Assembly (NCBI GenBank): GCA_021545665.1
Contig: JAJRTX010000051.1
Location: forward strand, 1 to 12,440
Direction of reading: 5' to 3'
DNA length: 12,440 bases
Origin: Zetaproteobacteria bacterium
GTDB lineage: Bacteria > Pseudomonadota > Zetaproteobacteria > Mariprofundales > Mariprofundaceae
Position numbers and translations under genes: made by a program
In this document: positions 1 to 6,811 of the stretch, one piece after another
Layout of the letters: every line of letters starts with the position of its first letter
How positions within the stretch are numbered: position 1 is the first letter of the stretch
The notes under the pieces: model-generated
What the model was told of the DNA's origin: nothing
The model's database searches: none
What the model saw: the letters and a program-made list of their open reading frames with translations, nothing else

Positions 1-6
1 ACTATA

Positions 7-77
7 GTTCATAATCTCTCCTCCTGTTTTGGCTTTCACCCAATGGGCGAGCCAAAACAGGAGGAGAGATTATGAAC
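7..77. repeat. Perfect 28-bp inverted repeat with 15-nt spacer
   Basis: The arms at 7-34 and 50-77 are exact reverse complements, and inside the spacer CCC (39-41) can pair with GGG (45-47). Each arm, read outward, contains AGGAGG followed a few bases later by ATG. The repeat therefore carries divergent ribosome-binding-site-plus-start signals, with start codons at 72 on the plus strand and 10-12 on the minus strand. Transcribed, it would form a very stable hairpin that hides both starts. The plus-strand frame from 72 runs 42 codons to a stop at about 198-200 and looks like no known protein. I cannot tell whether this is the end of a mobile element, a duplicated gene start, or a strong structural signal. 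The palindrome itself is certain; its meaning is not. Confidence 0.9.
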
Positions 78-92
78 ATCAAGCTGAAGCTG

Positions 93-115
93 ACCGGCTC
101 AAAGCCGGTGGTTTT
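93..115 (+). terminator. Terminator-like hairpin 1
   Basis: ACCGGC (93-98) pairs with GCCGGT (104-109) across a 5-nt loop and is followed by GG and four T. The polarity suits plus-strand transcription, but no gene is visible upstream inside the window. The 3' foot shares the nonamer GGTTTTACT with the hairpin at 141-164, so this may be part of a repeated or mobile-element-derived unit instead of a genuine gene terminator. Confidence 0.45.
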
Positions 116-129
116 ACTCCTGAAGATAG

Positions 130-309
130 ATAATAAACTGCCCCGCAGCAAGCTACGGGGTTTTACTGGGTTCTCATCGTTCTCTCATTGCAGCAAAGTT
201 GCGAGAAATTGAGCCCAATACTGGTGGGTATGACACACAAGATCAAATGCTCACAGCCAATGAAATACAACCTCATGAAATCAAATATTACCTTGAACAC
301 AGACCCTGA
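130..309 (+). pseudogene. Possible decayed coding fragment, unrecognised
   Basis: One plus-strand frame is open from 130 to a TGA at 307-309, and its later part (about 178-306) reads like real protein, rich in charged and aromatic residues (for example ...EIEPNTGGYDTQ...). There is no suitable start codon or ribosome site, and the first codons run through the second hairpin. Just after the TGA, another plus-strand frame continues open to about 404. A frameshifted gene remnant would look like this. I do not recognise the family, and chance openness cannot be excluded at this length. The rest of 1-380 shows nothing further to me. Confidence 0.2.
141..164 (+). terminator. Terminator-like hairpin 2
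   Basis: CCCCG (141-145) pairs with CGGGG (156-160), and the interior AGC/GCT extends the symmetry with one C/A mismatch. Four T follow at once. The polarity is plus strand, as for hairpin 1. On the minus strand the T-run is on the wrong side, so it is not an obvious terminator for bioB. Confidence 0.45.
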
Positions 310-380
310 TTTCGGGCGGAGAATGCAGGAAGTGAATTTCCAAAATGATCGACAGCCGGTTAATAGAACCCCCAAGAGAT

Positions 381-1367
381 TTATGCCTTGGCCATACTGC
401 GGTTAGAGGGAATTGGTTTTTCTTCCGGACGGATGCCCAGTTTTTTGAATAGATTGAGATCATTGTTAGCGTCCTGATTGCCTGTGGTGAGCAACTTCTC
501 ACCGTAGAAAATCGAATTTGCTCCAGCCAGGAAGCAGAGGGACTGCATTTCTTCGCTCATGGCGTCGCGACCTGCGGACAGGCGTACATGCGAGCTCGGC
601 ATGGTGATACGGGAAATGGCAATGGTGCGGATGAATTCGAAGTTATCCAATGTCTCGGAAAACTGTTCTTCCTCGGCCACCGGTGTTCCTTCCACCTTGA
701 CCAGCATATTGATCGGCACCGACTCCGGATGCGGGTTCATACGCGCCAGTTGTACGACAAGCCCGGCGCGGTGGCGACGTGTTTCTCCCATACCTACGAT
801 GCCGCCACAGCAGATATTCATACCCTTGGCGCGCACATGTCTCAAGGTATCCAGCCGTTCCTCGTAAGTACGGGTGGAAATAACCTCTTTATAATATTCT
901 GGATCGGTATCGAGATTGTGATTGTAGTAGTTCAGCCCGGCATCTTTGAGTTTCTGTGCCTGTCCTTCGGTGAGCATGCCCAAAGTCACGCAGGCTTCCA
1001 TGTCCATGGCCTTGATTTCGCGAATCATGTCCAGAACCAGTTCAAAGGCCCGCCCTTTCGGTTCACGCCAGGCCGCGCCCATACAGAAACGCGATGCACC
1101 TTTTTCTTTGGCAATTCCTGCCATTTTCATGACTTCGTCTTTTTTCATTAACAGTTCGGATTCAACTTCTGTATTGTAAAGTGAGGATTGCGGACAGTAC
1201 TTACAGTCTTCCGGACAGCCGCCGGTTTTTATCGACAGCAGAGTGGAGAGCTGAACTTCGTTGGCATCGAAATGTGCCCGGTGCACCTGCTGGGCATGGA
1301 ATATCAGGTCGTTGAACGGTAATTCAAACAGGGCTTCAATCTCATCAGTGGTCCAGTTGTATCGCAT
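381..1367 (-). CDS. bioB: Biotin synthase
   Basis: Radical SAM enzyme that inserts sulfur into dethiobiotin to make biotin, the last step of the pathway. The CxxxCxxC cluster motif is present as C51, C55 and C58 ([10 protein letters not shown]). The expected ligands of the second, [2Fe-2S] cluster are also there: C95 (FCMGAAW), C126 (EACVTLG), C186 (NICCGGIVG) and the arginine R262 (VRLSAGR). The protein is 328 residues, slightly shorter than E. coli BioB because the C-terminal tail is short. The ATG start has AAGGGG six bases upstream. No other bio gene is visible. It lies 106 bp downstream of ptsI in the same direction with no clear terminator between them, but the operator-like site upstream suggests its own biotin-dependent control. 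Confidence 0.97.
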   Translation of the reverse strand: MRYNWTTDEIEALFELPFNDLIFHAQQVHRAHFDANEVQLSTLLSIKTGGCPEDCKYCPQSSLYNTEVESELLMKKDEVMKMAGIAKEKGASRFCMGAAWREPKGRAFELVLDMIREIKAMDMEACVTLGMLTEGQAQKLKDAGLNYYNHNLDTDPEYYKEVISTRTYEERLDTLRHVRAKGMNICCGGIVGMGETRRHRAGLVVQLARMNPHPESVPINMLVKVEGTPVAEEEQFSETLDNFEFIRTIAISRITMPSSHVRLSAGRDAMSEEMQSLCFLAGANSIFYGEKLLTTGNQDANNDLNLFKKLGIRPEEKPIPSNRSMAKA

Positions 1368-1405
1368 TGTTTACCCCTTAAAACTAAATGATTCACGCAT
1401 CAGGC

Positions 1406-1437
1406 TTGTAAACCTGAAGAGGACGAATGGTAAACGG
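1406..1437 (-). promoter_or_regulatory. Candidate BirA (biotin repressor) operator upstream of bioB
   Basis: The site reads TTGTAAACC, 14 bases, GGTAAACGG on the plus strand. The known proteobacterial BirA operator is TTGTAAACC, 14 or 15 bases, GGTTTACAA. The half-site nearer bioB matches 9 of 9 and the distal half 5 of 9, with the expected spacing. It ends 38 bp before the bioB start codon. On the minus strand a weak promoter (TTTACC, 18-bp spacer, TACAAG) would lie inside the operator, the arrangement that lets a bound repressor block polymerase. The birA gene is not in this window. Confidence 0.65.
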
Positions 1438-1473
1438 TCAGGTGCAAATGGGCAAAAATGAGTGTTAAGAATG

Positions 1474-3162
1474 TTAAAGAACAGGCTGGTAGGTCTGCCT
1501 GCTCAGGTAGCGGCGGATGGCAAGAATATTATTCAAAGTCATGGACAGCGCATGCATATCAAGATTGAGGAAGGTCTTAGTCCATACAGGGTTGGCGGCC
1601 AGCTCACCGCAGACTGAAACAGGGATATCCGCTTTTTTCGCGGCGACAGCAGTCATGCGAATCAATTCCAGAATAGCAGGATGTTCCGGGCGGTAGAGTA
1701 CGGCGACTTCTTCATCAGTTCTGTCAGCAGCCAGAGAATACTGTATCAGATCATTGGTACCAATAGAGAAGAAATCACTCACCCTTGCAAGTTCATCAGC
1801 AATAAATACCGAGGCAGGAACTTCAATCATGACCCCGATACTCACCGGGTTACTCAGGCCCATCGCTTGATGGCAGCGCACGGCCAGTTCACGTACCTGC
1901 TCAACTTCAGCACATGTTGTGACCATAGGGATCAGGATTTGTACTGGTCCCTCTTCACCGGCGCGCAGCATGGCCCGCAACTGGGTTTCCATCAGTTTTT
2001 TCTCACGCAATAACCAGCGTACACCGCGCAAACCCATGGCGGGGTTAATTCCGGCATACTTATGTCCATCCAGCTCATGGTAGAGCCAGGGCTTGTCGCC
2101 GCCGATATCAAGCAGCCGCATAGTTACAGGTTTGCCCGCCATACTCCGAATCAAAGTAACATACTGTTGGAACTGTTGTTCTTCTGTGGGTAATATGGAT
2201 TCATTCATGAACAGAAACTCGCTGCGGTAGAGACCGACGCCATCCACCCCTACCCGCGTTGCAATGTCCATTTCTTCCGGAAACTCGATATTTGCCATCA
2301 ACTTCAGCTCATGTCCGTCCTTGCTGCATGAAGGTTGTGTGGCATAGGCCTGGGTCTCCTGCTGACAGACATCAATAGCTTCAATAAATTTAAAATAAGC
2401 TCGCTGCTCTTGCTCTGGAGCATTGAGAATCCATATGCTTTGTTCAGCATCTAGAATCAGAGTGTCGCCATCCTGCAAATCTGTAAGGATTCCTGGAGCT
2501 CCTACCAGCGCCGGCAGGCCGATACCCCGTGCAACAATAATATTATGAGCACCGGCCCCACCTTGCTCAGTCACTACACCGGCTGCACCTTGTCGCCACA
2601 TTGTCACCATATCACCAGCGGAGAAATCATCGCCGACATATATAGTCCGGTGATTTGTTTCTGCCTCATTGTTAAGTAGCAGGTCATGTGGAGAGTTTTG
2701 CCCCAGCAAATGGCGAAGAATTCTTCTTCCAGCCTGCTCAATGTCATCTTTACGATTGCGCAGGTATTCATCTTCAATCTGTTCAAATACCATATGAATA
2801 GCATCCATCTGTTGCCGCAAGGCCCACTCGGCATTGATATTTGTTTCCATTATCCGTGCTTCGGCCTTGCCCGTCAATTCAGGATCAGAAATCATCATAC
2901 GATGCATATCAAGAATCATCAACGGGTCTCTTGCCCCGATTTGTGACAGATGCTCTCGCTCTACATCAATCTCAGCTATGGAGGCTTTTACTGCTACCGC
3001 CAAGCGAGAGATTTCACCATCAAGCTGCTCAGCAGTTAATTCCCGTTCCGGTATGGGCTGACGCCCGTGCATTAACTTGTGTACCTGGCCAATAATGATG
3101 CCGGAACTGGCAGCAACAGCATTACCCTGCCTGCGCAGACGCGGCCCGGCTGGTTTTCTCAT
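1474..3162 (-). CDS. ptsI: PTS phosphoenolpyruvate-protein phosphotransferase (Enzyme I)
   Basis: Cytoplasmic enzyme that autophosphorylates from PEP and passes the phosphate to HPr. It has 562 residues against 575 in E. coli. There is an N-terminal HPr-binding/phospho-His region, and the PEP-binding barrel shows LYRSEFLFMN (311-320), the second family signature around SIGTNDLIQY (466-475), and the catalytic cysteine in VCGEL (C518). No GAF domain precedes it, so it is PtsI and not the nitrogen-type PtsP. The phospho-histidine is H206, but its surroundings are unusual: GGAGAHN in place of the usual GGxTSHT/A, so the conserved Thr and Ser before the histidine are Gly and Ala. The ATG overlaps the ptsH stop by 4 nt (ATGA) and is preceded by GGAG. 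It is the last gene of the cluster. Confidence 0.93.
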   Translation of the reverse strand: MRKPAGPRLRRQGNAVAASSGIIIGQVHKLMHGRQPIPERELTAEQLDGEISRLAVAVKASIAEIDVEREHLSQIGARDPLMILDMHRMMISDPELTGKAEARIMETNINAEWALRQQMDAIHMVFEQIEDEYLRNRKDDIEQAGRRILRHLLGQNSPHDLLLNNEAETNHRTIYVGDDFSAGDMVTMWRQGAAGVVTEQGGAGAHNIIVARGIGLPALVGAPGILTDLQDGDTLILDAEQSIWILNAPEQEQRAYFKFIEAIDVCQQETQAYATQPSCSKDGHELKLMANIEFPEEMDIATRVGVDGVGLYRSEFLFMNESILPTEEQQFQQYVTLIRSMAGKPVTMRLLDIGGDKPWLYHELDGHKYAGINPAMGLRGVRWLLREKKLMETQLRAMLRAGEEGPVQILIPMVTTCAEVEQVRELAVRCHQAMGLSNPVSIGVMIEVPASVFIADELARVSDFFSIGTNDLIQYSLAADRTDEEVAVLYRPEHPAILELIRMTAVAAKKADIPVSVCGELAANPVWTKTFLNLDMHALSMTLNNILAIRRYLSRQTYQPVL

Positions 3163-3428
3163 TCATTTTCTCCAAAGCGGCTATTGATCAATGCTTCAAT
3201 GGCATCCAACGCAGCCTCGGTGTCAGAGCCTTTAGCACGAAGTTTCAATTCGGAGCCTTTGGAAGCAGCTAACATCATAATGCCCATAATGCTCTTAGCA
3301 TTAACCTCCACATTACCCCTGCTCAGCAGGATTTTACTATTAAAACGACTCGCTTCAGCTGCCAGTTTGGCAGAAGCTCGAGCATGCAGTCCCAGCTTAT
3401 TCTGAATTTTAACCAATCGATCAGTCAT
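3159..3428 (-). CDS. ptsH: Phosphocarrier protein HPr
   Basis: Small carrier that takes phosphate from Enzyme I on His15 and hands it to EIIA proteins. With the ATG at 3426-3428 the protein is 89 residues, typical of the family, with H15 in LGLHARAS and the regulatory Ser46 in NAKSIMG exactly where expected. Ser46 is the target of HPr kinase/phosphorylase, whose gene is four genes upstream. A frame extension begins at a TTG (3456-3458), but it adds ten non-family residues and has no ribosome site, so I reject it. The stop overlaps the ptsI start by 4 nt, which suggests translational coupling of the two partners. Confidence 0.95.
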   Translation of the reverse strand: MTDRLVKIQNKLGLHARASAKLAAEASRFNSKILLSRGNVEVNAKSIMGIMMLAASKGSELKLRAKGSDTEAALDAIEALINSRFGENE

Positions 3429-3470
3429 GAGAATCTGCTTGTCCAGACAGGCTTGCAATAGTATTGGTAT

Positions 3471-3902
3471 TTAGTCATTTCTTTTGATCCTTGTAGGCGA
3501 CTTTTCGTCGAAGGCACTTGCAGAGATACGCATATACTGACGACCTGCTTCCAACACTTGCTGCGCCAAAGTAGTTAGATTTTTCTCGGTTTCGCGTAAC
3601 GTCGCGGCCTTGATGAGCAGGGGAAGATTAAAACCTGAAATGACTTCGACACGGCCCGTTTGCAAACAACCCATAGCAATATTACATGGAGTGCCACCAA
3701 ACATATCGGCCAGAACAAGTACTCCCTTACCCACATCACAGGCGCGAACTTTTGACTTCATTGTGTCTGAAATCATTTCCAGGTTGCCGTTATCCAGTAC
3801 GTCCAGCACTTCCACCAATGCTTGCTTACCTACCACGTGCTCCAGTGCATCCCGCATTTCGCTGCAAATATGCCCGTGGCCGATTAACACTATACCAATC
3901 AA
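3471..3902 (-). CDS. PTS EIIA component, mannose family (TTG start)
   Basis: Cytoplasmic phosphocarrier of the EIIA-Man fold, 143 residues. The N-terminus MIGIVLIGHGH places the phosphoryl-accepting histidine at H9, and the family motif FGGTPCN follows near residue 70. The start codon is TTG, overlapping the rapZ TGA stop as TTGA. It is supported by a very strong GGGAGGTG ribosome site just upstream, inside the end of rapZ. No EIIB, EIIC or EIID gene of the mannose system is adjacent, so this is likely a stand-alone regulatory EIIA. Such lone EIIA-Man proteins beside ptsH and ptsI are known in many non-enteric proteobacteria. What it regulates here cannot be read from sequence. Confidence 0.9.
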   Translation of the reverse strand: MIGIVLIGHGHICSEMRDALEHVVGKQALVEVLDVLDNGNLEMISDTMKSKVRACDVGKGVLVLADMFGGTPCNIAMGCLQTGRVEVISGFNLPLLIKAATLRETEKNLTTLAQQVLEAGRQYMRISASAFDEKSPTRIKRND

Positions 3903-4786
3903 GATCCACCTCCCGTATGATCACCTTCTGGTGGCCAGTGATAAACTATCCCCAGTTCCCTATGTTGAATGGTAGGACTGACAAGATCCTCTTTCTGCAT
4001 CCAGAATGCCAGTTTCTCTGCCATATATACCGAGCGGTGACGGCCGCCGCTGCAACCTACGGCAAGCGTAAAATATTGTTTTCGCTCTTTAAGCATCAAC
4101 GGCCAAATGAACAATAGCCACTGCTGAATGCGACACTCAACTTCTGCTACCTCATCATAGCTTTTCAGGAAGGAGATTACATCTGTATCACGACCAGTTT
4201 GAGAAGCCAGGCTTGGCTGATAGTGCGGATTAGGCAACATACGCATATCCAGAACCATATCAGCATGCTGTGGCAACCCATGCCTGTAACTGAATGACAT
4301 GATCGTACAGGTTATAACCCGTTGTTGCTGCTTCGGGTCAAGTCTGAAATCATCTATCTTTTCCCCCAGTTCGTAAGGGGTCAGGTGACTGCTATCAAGA
4401 ATCAGGTCAGCTATCTCACGGATGGGCATCATGCTCTCTCGCTCTTGCCTGATTGATTGCATCAAATCATCACTACCTGGAAAAGGGTGGCGACGGCGGA
4501 GCGTGGAAAACCGTCGTTGCAATGCTTCGTCGTCGGCCTCGATAAATATAAGCTTCCAGTTATCGGTCACCAGCACGGTTTCAATAGCTTCATGCAGTTC
4601 TGAAGCATTCATACCACTGCGTACATCCAGGCAGACAGCAGCTGATTGTTTGCGCAGTTGCATCTGCAATGACCAGTCGCGCAGCATTTCTAACGGTAGA
4701 TTGTCCGTACAAAAAAAATCAGCATCTTCCAGTGCATGCAGAACAGTACTTTTACCGGCACCGGAGAGGCCGCTGATCAACAGCAT
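3899..4786 (-). CDS. rapZ: RapZ-family nucleotide-binding protein
   Basis: P-loop protein of the RapZ/YvcJ (UPF0042) family, 295 residues against 284 in E. coli. The Walker A motif GLSGAGKST is at residues 6-14. The conserved FFCTDNLP follows at about 28-35, and the C-terminal half carries the family motif GCSGGRHRSVYMAEKLA. In E. coli RapZ is an RNA-binding adaptor that controls glucosamine-6-phosphate synthase through small RNAs. In bacteria lacking those RNAs its role is less clear, so function here is by family only. The start lies 3 bp after the hprK stop with only a distant G-rich stretch as ribosome site, so coupled translation is likely. Its stop overlaps the EIIA start. Confidence 0.93.
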   Translation of the reverse strand: MLLISGLSGAGKSTVLHALEDADFFCTDNLPLEMLRDWSLQMQLRKQSAAVCLDVRSGMNASELHEAIETVLVTDNWKLIFIEADDEALQRRFSTLRRRHPFPGSDDLMQSIRQERESMMPIREIADLILDSSHLTPYELGEKIDDFRLDPKQQQRVITCTIMSFSYRHGLPQHADMVLDMRMLPNPHYQPSLASQTGRDTDVISFLKSYDEVAEVECRIQQWLLFIWPLMLKERKQYFTLAVGCSGGRHRSVYMAEKLAFWMQKEDLVSPTIQHRELGIVYHWPPEGDHTGGGS

Positions 4787-4789
4787 AGA

Positions 4790-5743
4790 TTACTGAACCC
4801 CACCACCCTGTTCAATATGTCGCTGCAGTGACTGGATAAATTCTTCCCCACTATTGATGCCCCGTTGTTTGAGTAACTGATTACGGGTTGCAACCTCAAT
4901 CAACACGGCCAGCGAGCGCCCGGAACGAATTGGAATGGGTACGCGAGGGATAGCGACATCGTGAATATTCATTTCGCTGTCTCCACCCAGCACACGATCT
5001 TCTATGGCTACCTGATCCCATGGCACTAACTCAACAATCAGGGTCAGGCGCTTGGTATCAGTGATTGCAGCAGCACCATAAAGATCCCGGATATTAAGTA
5101 TGCCCAGTCCACGAATCTCCATATGGTAACGCAATGTTTCAGGACTTTGCCCGACGATAATACCCTTGCCCTGACGGGAAAATTCAACCATATCATCGGC
5201 AATCAGACGATGCCCGCGAGAGATTAATTCCAGTCCGATTTCGCTTTTACCTATTCCACTGGCTCCGGTAACCAGTACGCCTAGACCGAAAATATCCAGA
5301 TATACGCCATGTTGATAGGCCACAGGTGCCAAATGCTGGGACAGGAACACCGCCATATGGGTCATGAAGTGTTCAGATGAAAATTCCGAAATCATCAAGG
5401 GTGTACTGGTTCGTTTTGCCGCCTGTAAAATAATATCCGGAGGAGTCAGATTCCGGGTGATTACCACGCCGGCCAGATGAAGATCAAATACAGCATCGAC
5501 TACTTTTTGCTGTTCTTCGATTGTCCGGGTTTCCAGATAGTGCAATTCTGTCCGGCCTATAATCTGTAATCTGTAATCATTCAGGTTTTCAATAAATCCG
5601 GCAAATGCCAGTGATGGTTTCTGCATACGCGGATGATCTATATACCGATCCAGGCCAGACTCACCTGTCAGCAGGCTCATCTTCATTACTTCACCCTGGC
5701 TGGCCAGCAGTTCACGAATCGTGATACTGTGCGCCTGAGTCAT
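4790..5743 (-). CDS. hprK: HPr kinase/phosphorylase
   Basis: Bifunctional enzyme that phosphorylates HPr on Ser46 using ATP and removes that phosphate again, 317 residues. The Walker A motif is GASGIGKS (160-167), preceded by the conserved His-Gly (145-146) and followed by the Asp pair D183-D184. The HprK signature EIRGLGILNI is at 209-218. The N-terminal domain (about 1-130) is present, as in the full-length Firmicute-type enzyme and unlike the short alphaproteobacterial form. Its ATG shares one base with the ptsN stop (TAATG), a translational-coupling arrangement. Its substrate, HPr with an intact Ser46, is encoded downstream in the same cluster. Confidence 0.96.
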   Translation of the reverse strand: MTQAHSITIRELLASQGEVMKMSLLTGESGLDRYIDHPRMQKPSLAFAGFIENLNDYRLQIIGRTELHYLETRTIEEQQKVVDAVFDLHLAGVVITRNLTPPDIILQAAKRTSTPLMISEFSSEHFMTHMAVFLSQHLAPVAYQHGVYLDIFGLGVLVTGASGIGKSEIGLELISRGHRLIADDMVEFSRQGKGIIVGQSPETLRYHMEIRGLGILNIRDLYGAAAITDTKRLTLIVELVPWDQVAIEDRVLGGDSEMNIHDVAIPRVPIPIRSGRSLAVLIEVATRNQLLKQRGINSGEEFIQSLQRHIEQGGGVQ

Positions 5744-6183
5744 TACCTTTGACTAACCTCATCGTCAAACAATGCACTAACCGACTCAATACTGTCAGCC
5801 TGCATGATGATTTCTCTCGTTTGACCATTTTGCAGACTTCGAGCGAGCTTCGCCAGTAATTCCAGATGTTGGCGATCATCATAATCTGGAACCAGTAATA
5901 ATACAACAATATGTACTGGCTGCCCGTCAATGGCTTCAAAATTAACGCCGTCCTGATGGCGTGCGAGTGCCAGTATCGGGGAGGGGAGGTCAGGCATGCG
6001 GCCATGGGGAATAGCAACGCCATGACCAATCCCTGTACTGCCCAGTTGTTCACGAGCCATCACCACTTCCATCACCCGATCCGGGTCAATGGAAGTAAGC
6101 ACATTAGCCAATTCTGTAATCAGCGCCCGCTTACTGTGGGCATGGGAATGGAGCAACACATGCTCTGGTACCAGAAAAGGCAT
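5743..6183 (-). CDS. ptsN: PTS IIA-like nitrogen regulatory protein (EIIA-Ntr)
   Basis: Cytoplasmic regulatory phosphocarrier of the EIIA fructose/nitrogen fold, 146 residues. The active histidine is H60 in the motif STGIGHGVAIPHG. In well-studied bacteria PtsN regulates potassium transport, nitrogen metabolism and sigma54-related outputs by its phosphorylation state. The start is 13 bp after the hpf stop with no strong ribosome site, and the N-terminus is some residues shorter than in E. coli PtsN (163 aa). The stop overlaps the hprK start by one base. Its position three genes after rpoN is the classic arrangement. Confidence 0.93.
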   Translation of the reverse strand: MPFLVPEHVLLHSHAHSKRALITELANVLTSIDPDRVMEVVMAREQLGSTGIGHGVAIPHGRMPDLPSPILALARHQDGVNFEAIDGQPVHIVVLLLVPDYDDRQHLELLAKLARSLQNGQTREIIMQADSIESVSALFDDEVSQR

Positions 6184-6196
6184 ATATAGGCTGTAA

Positions 6197-6760
6197 TTAT
6201 ACGATTTCTGGTTCGATCCAGCTTAAGGCGCCATCCGGGCGTCTGTACACTGCATTAACCTGCTCTGTCTTATCATTGGTGAAAAACAGCATTTCACGGC
6301 CACCGAGTTCAAGCTGCATGACAGCTTCATCCACATTCATCGGCTTGGCATCAATCTGCTCATGACGAAGAGTTTCAGGCGTATGATCTTCTGCCAACTC
6401 CTCCTGCTCGGGAGAGATACCCAGAACTCTGTGGGATACTTTGAGCTGACGTCCCTCACGCTGGCCGCTGGTTTTTTGTGCCAGCAGTTTGGCACGGTAG
6501 CGCTTGAGCTGACGATTCAATTTATCCATCACTCCATCAATAGAAGCATACATATCCTCAGTCTCATGACTGCCATGGATATTGATGCCGCTGGCCTGCA
6601 TACCAACCTCACAGCGCTGACGAAACTTTTCTACCGACAGCACTACATGTACGTCGACTACGCGATCATACGAATGTTTTAAATGCTGTAGCTTATCATT
6701 GACATAAGTCTTTAACGGCTCTGTAAGTTCGACATGACGCCCTGTGATGGATACTTGCAT
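6197..6760 (-). CDS. hpf: Ribosome hibernation promoting factor, long form
   Basis: Binds the 30S subunit in the tRNA/mRNA channel and drives ribosomes into inactive dimers. I chose the ATG at 6758-6760 because GGAGGT lies six bases upstream and because the family begins MQVSITGRHVEL. The frame can be extended upstream into rpoN, but those residues are not HPF-like. With this start it is 187 residues: an N-terminal S30AE/YfiA domain (about 1-100), a charged linker, and a C-terminal domain (about 138-187) with KPMNVDEAVMQLELGG and the VYRRPDG stretch. That second domain marks long HPF, which dimerises ribosomes alone. The rpoN-linked HPF of enteric bacteria is the short form of about 95 residues. 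Confidence 0.94.
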   Translation of the reverse strand: MQVSITGRHVELTEPLKTYVNDKLQHLKHSYDRVVDVHVVLSVEKFRQRCEVGMQASGINIHGSHETEDMYASIDGVMDKLNRQLKRYRAKLLAQKTSGQREGRQLKVSHRVLGISPEQEELAEDHTPETLRHEQIDAKPMNVDEAVMQLELGGREMLFFTNDKTEQVNAVYRRPDGALSWIEPEIV

Positions 6761-6789
6761 ATTGTTACCTCCGTTTCCTAGTTTACTTC

Positions 6790-6811
6790 GATGTATATAA
6801 TAGCATACATC
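6790..6811 (-). other. Hairpin between rpoN and hpf
   Basis: GATGTAT (6790-6796) and ATACATC (6805-6811) are perfect 7-bp inverted repeats around an 8-nt AT-rich loop. On the transcript the hairpin overlaps the rpoN stop codon and stands about 30 nt before the hpf ribosome site. There is no T-run, so it is not an intrinsic terminator. It could stabilise or mark processing of the mRNA, but that is inference. Confidence 0.4.

Noticed and set aside
588..1151. 187-codon plus-strand frame
   Set aside because: It lies wholly within bioB on the other strand, has no ribosome site and no protein-like composition.
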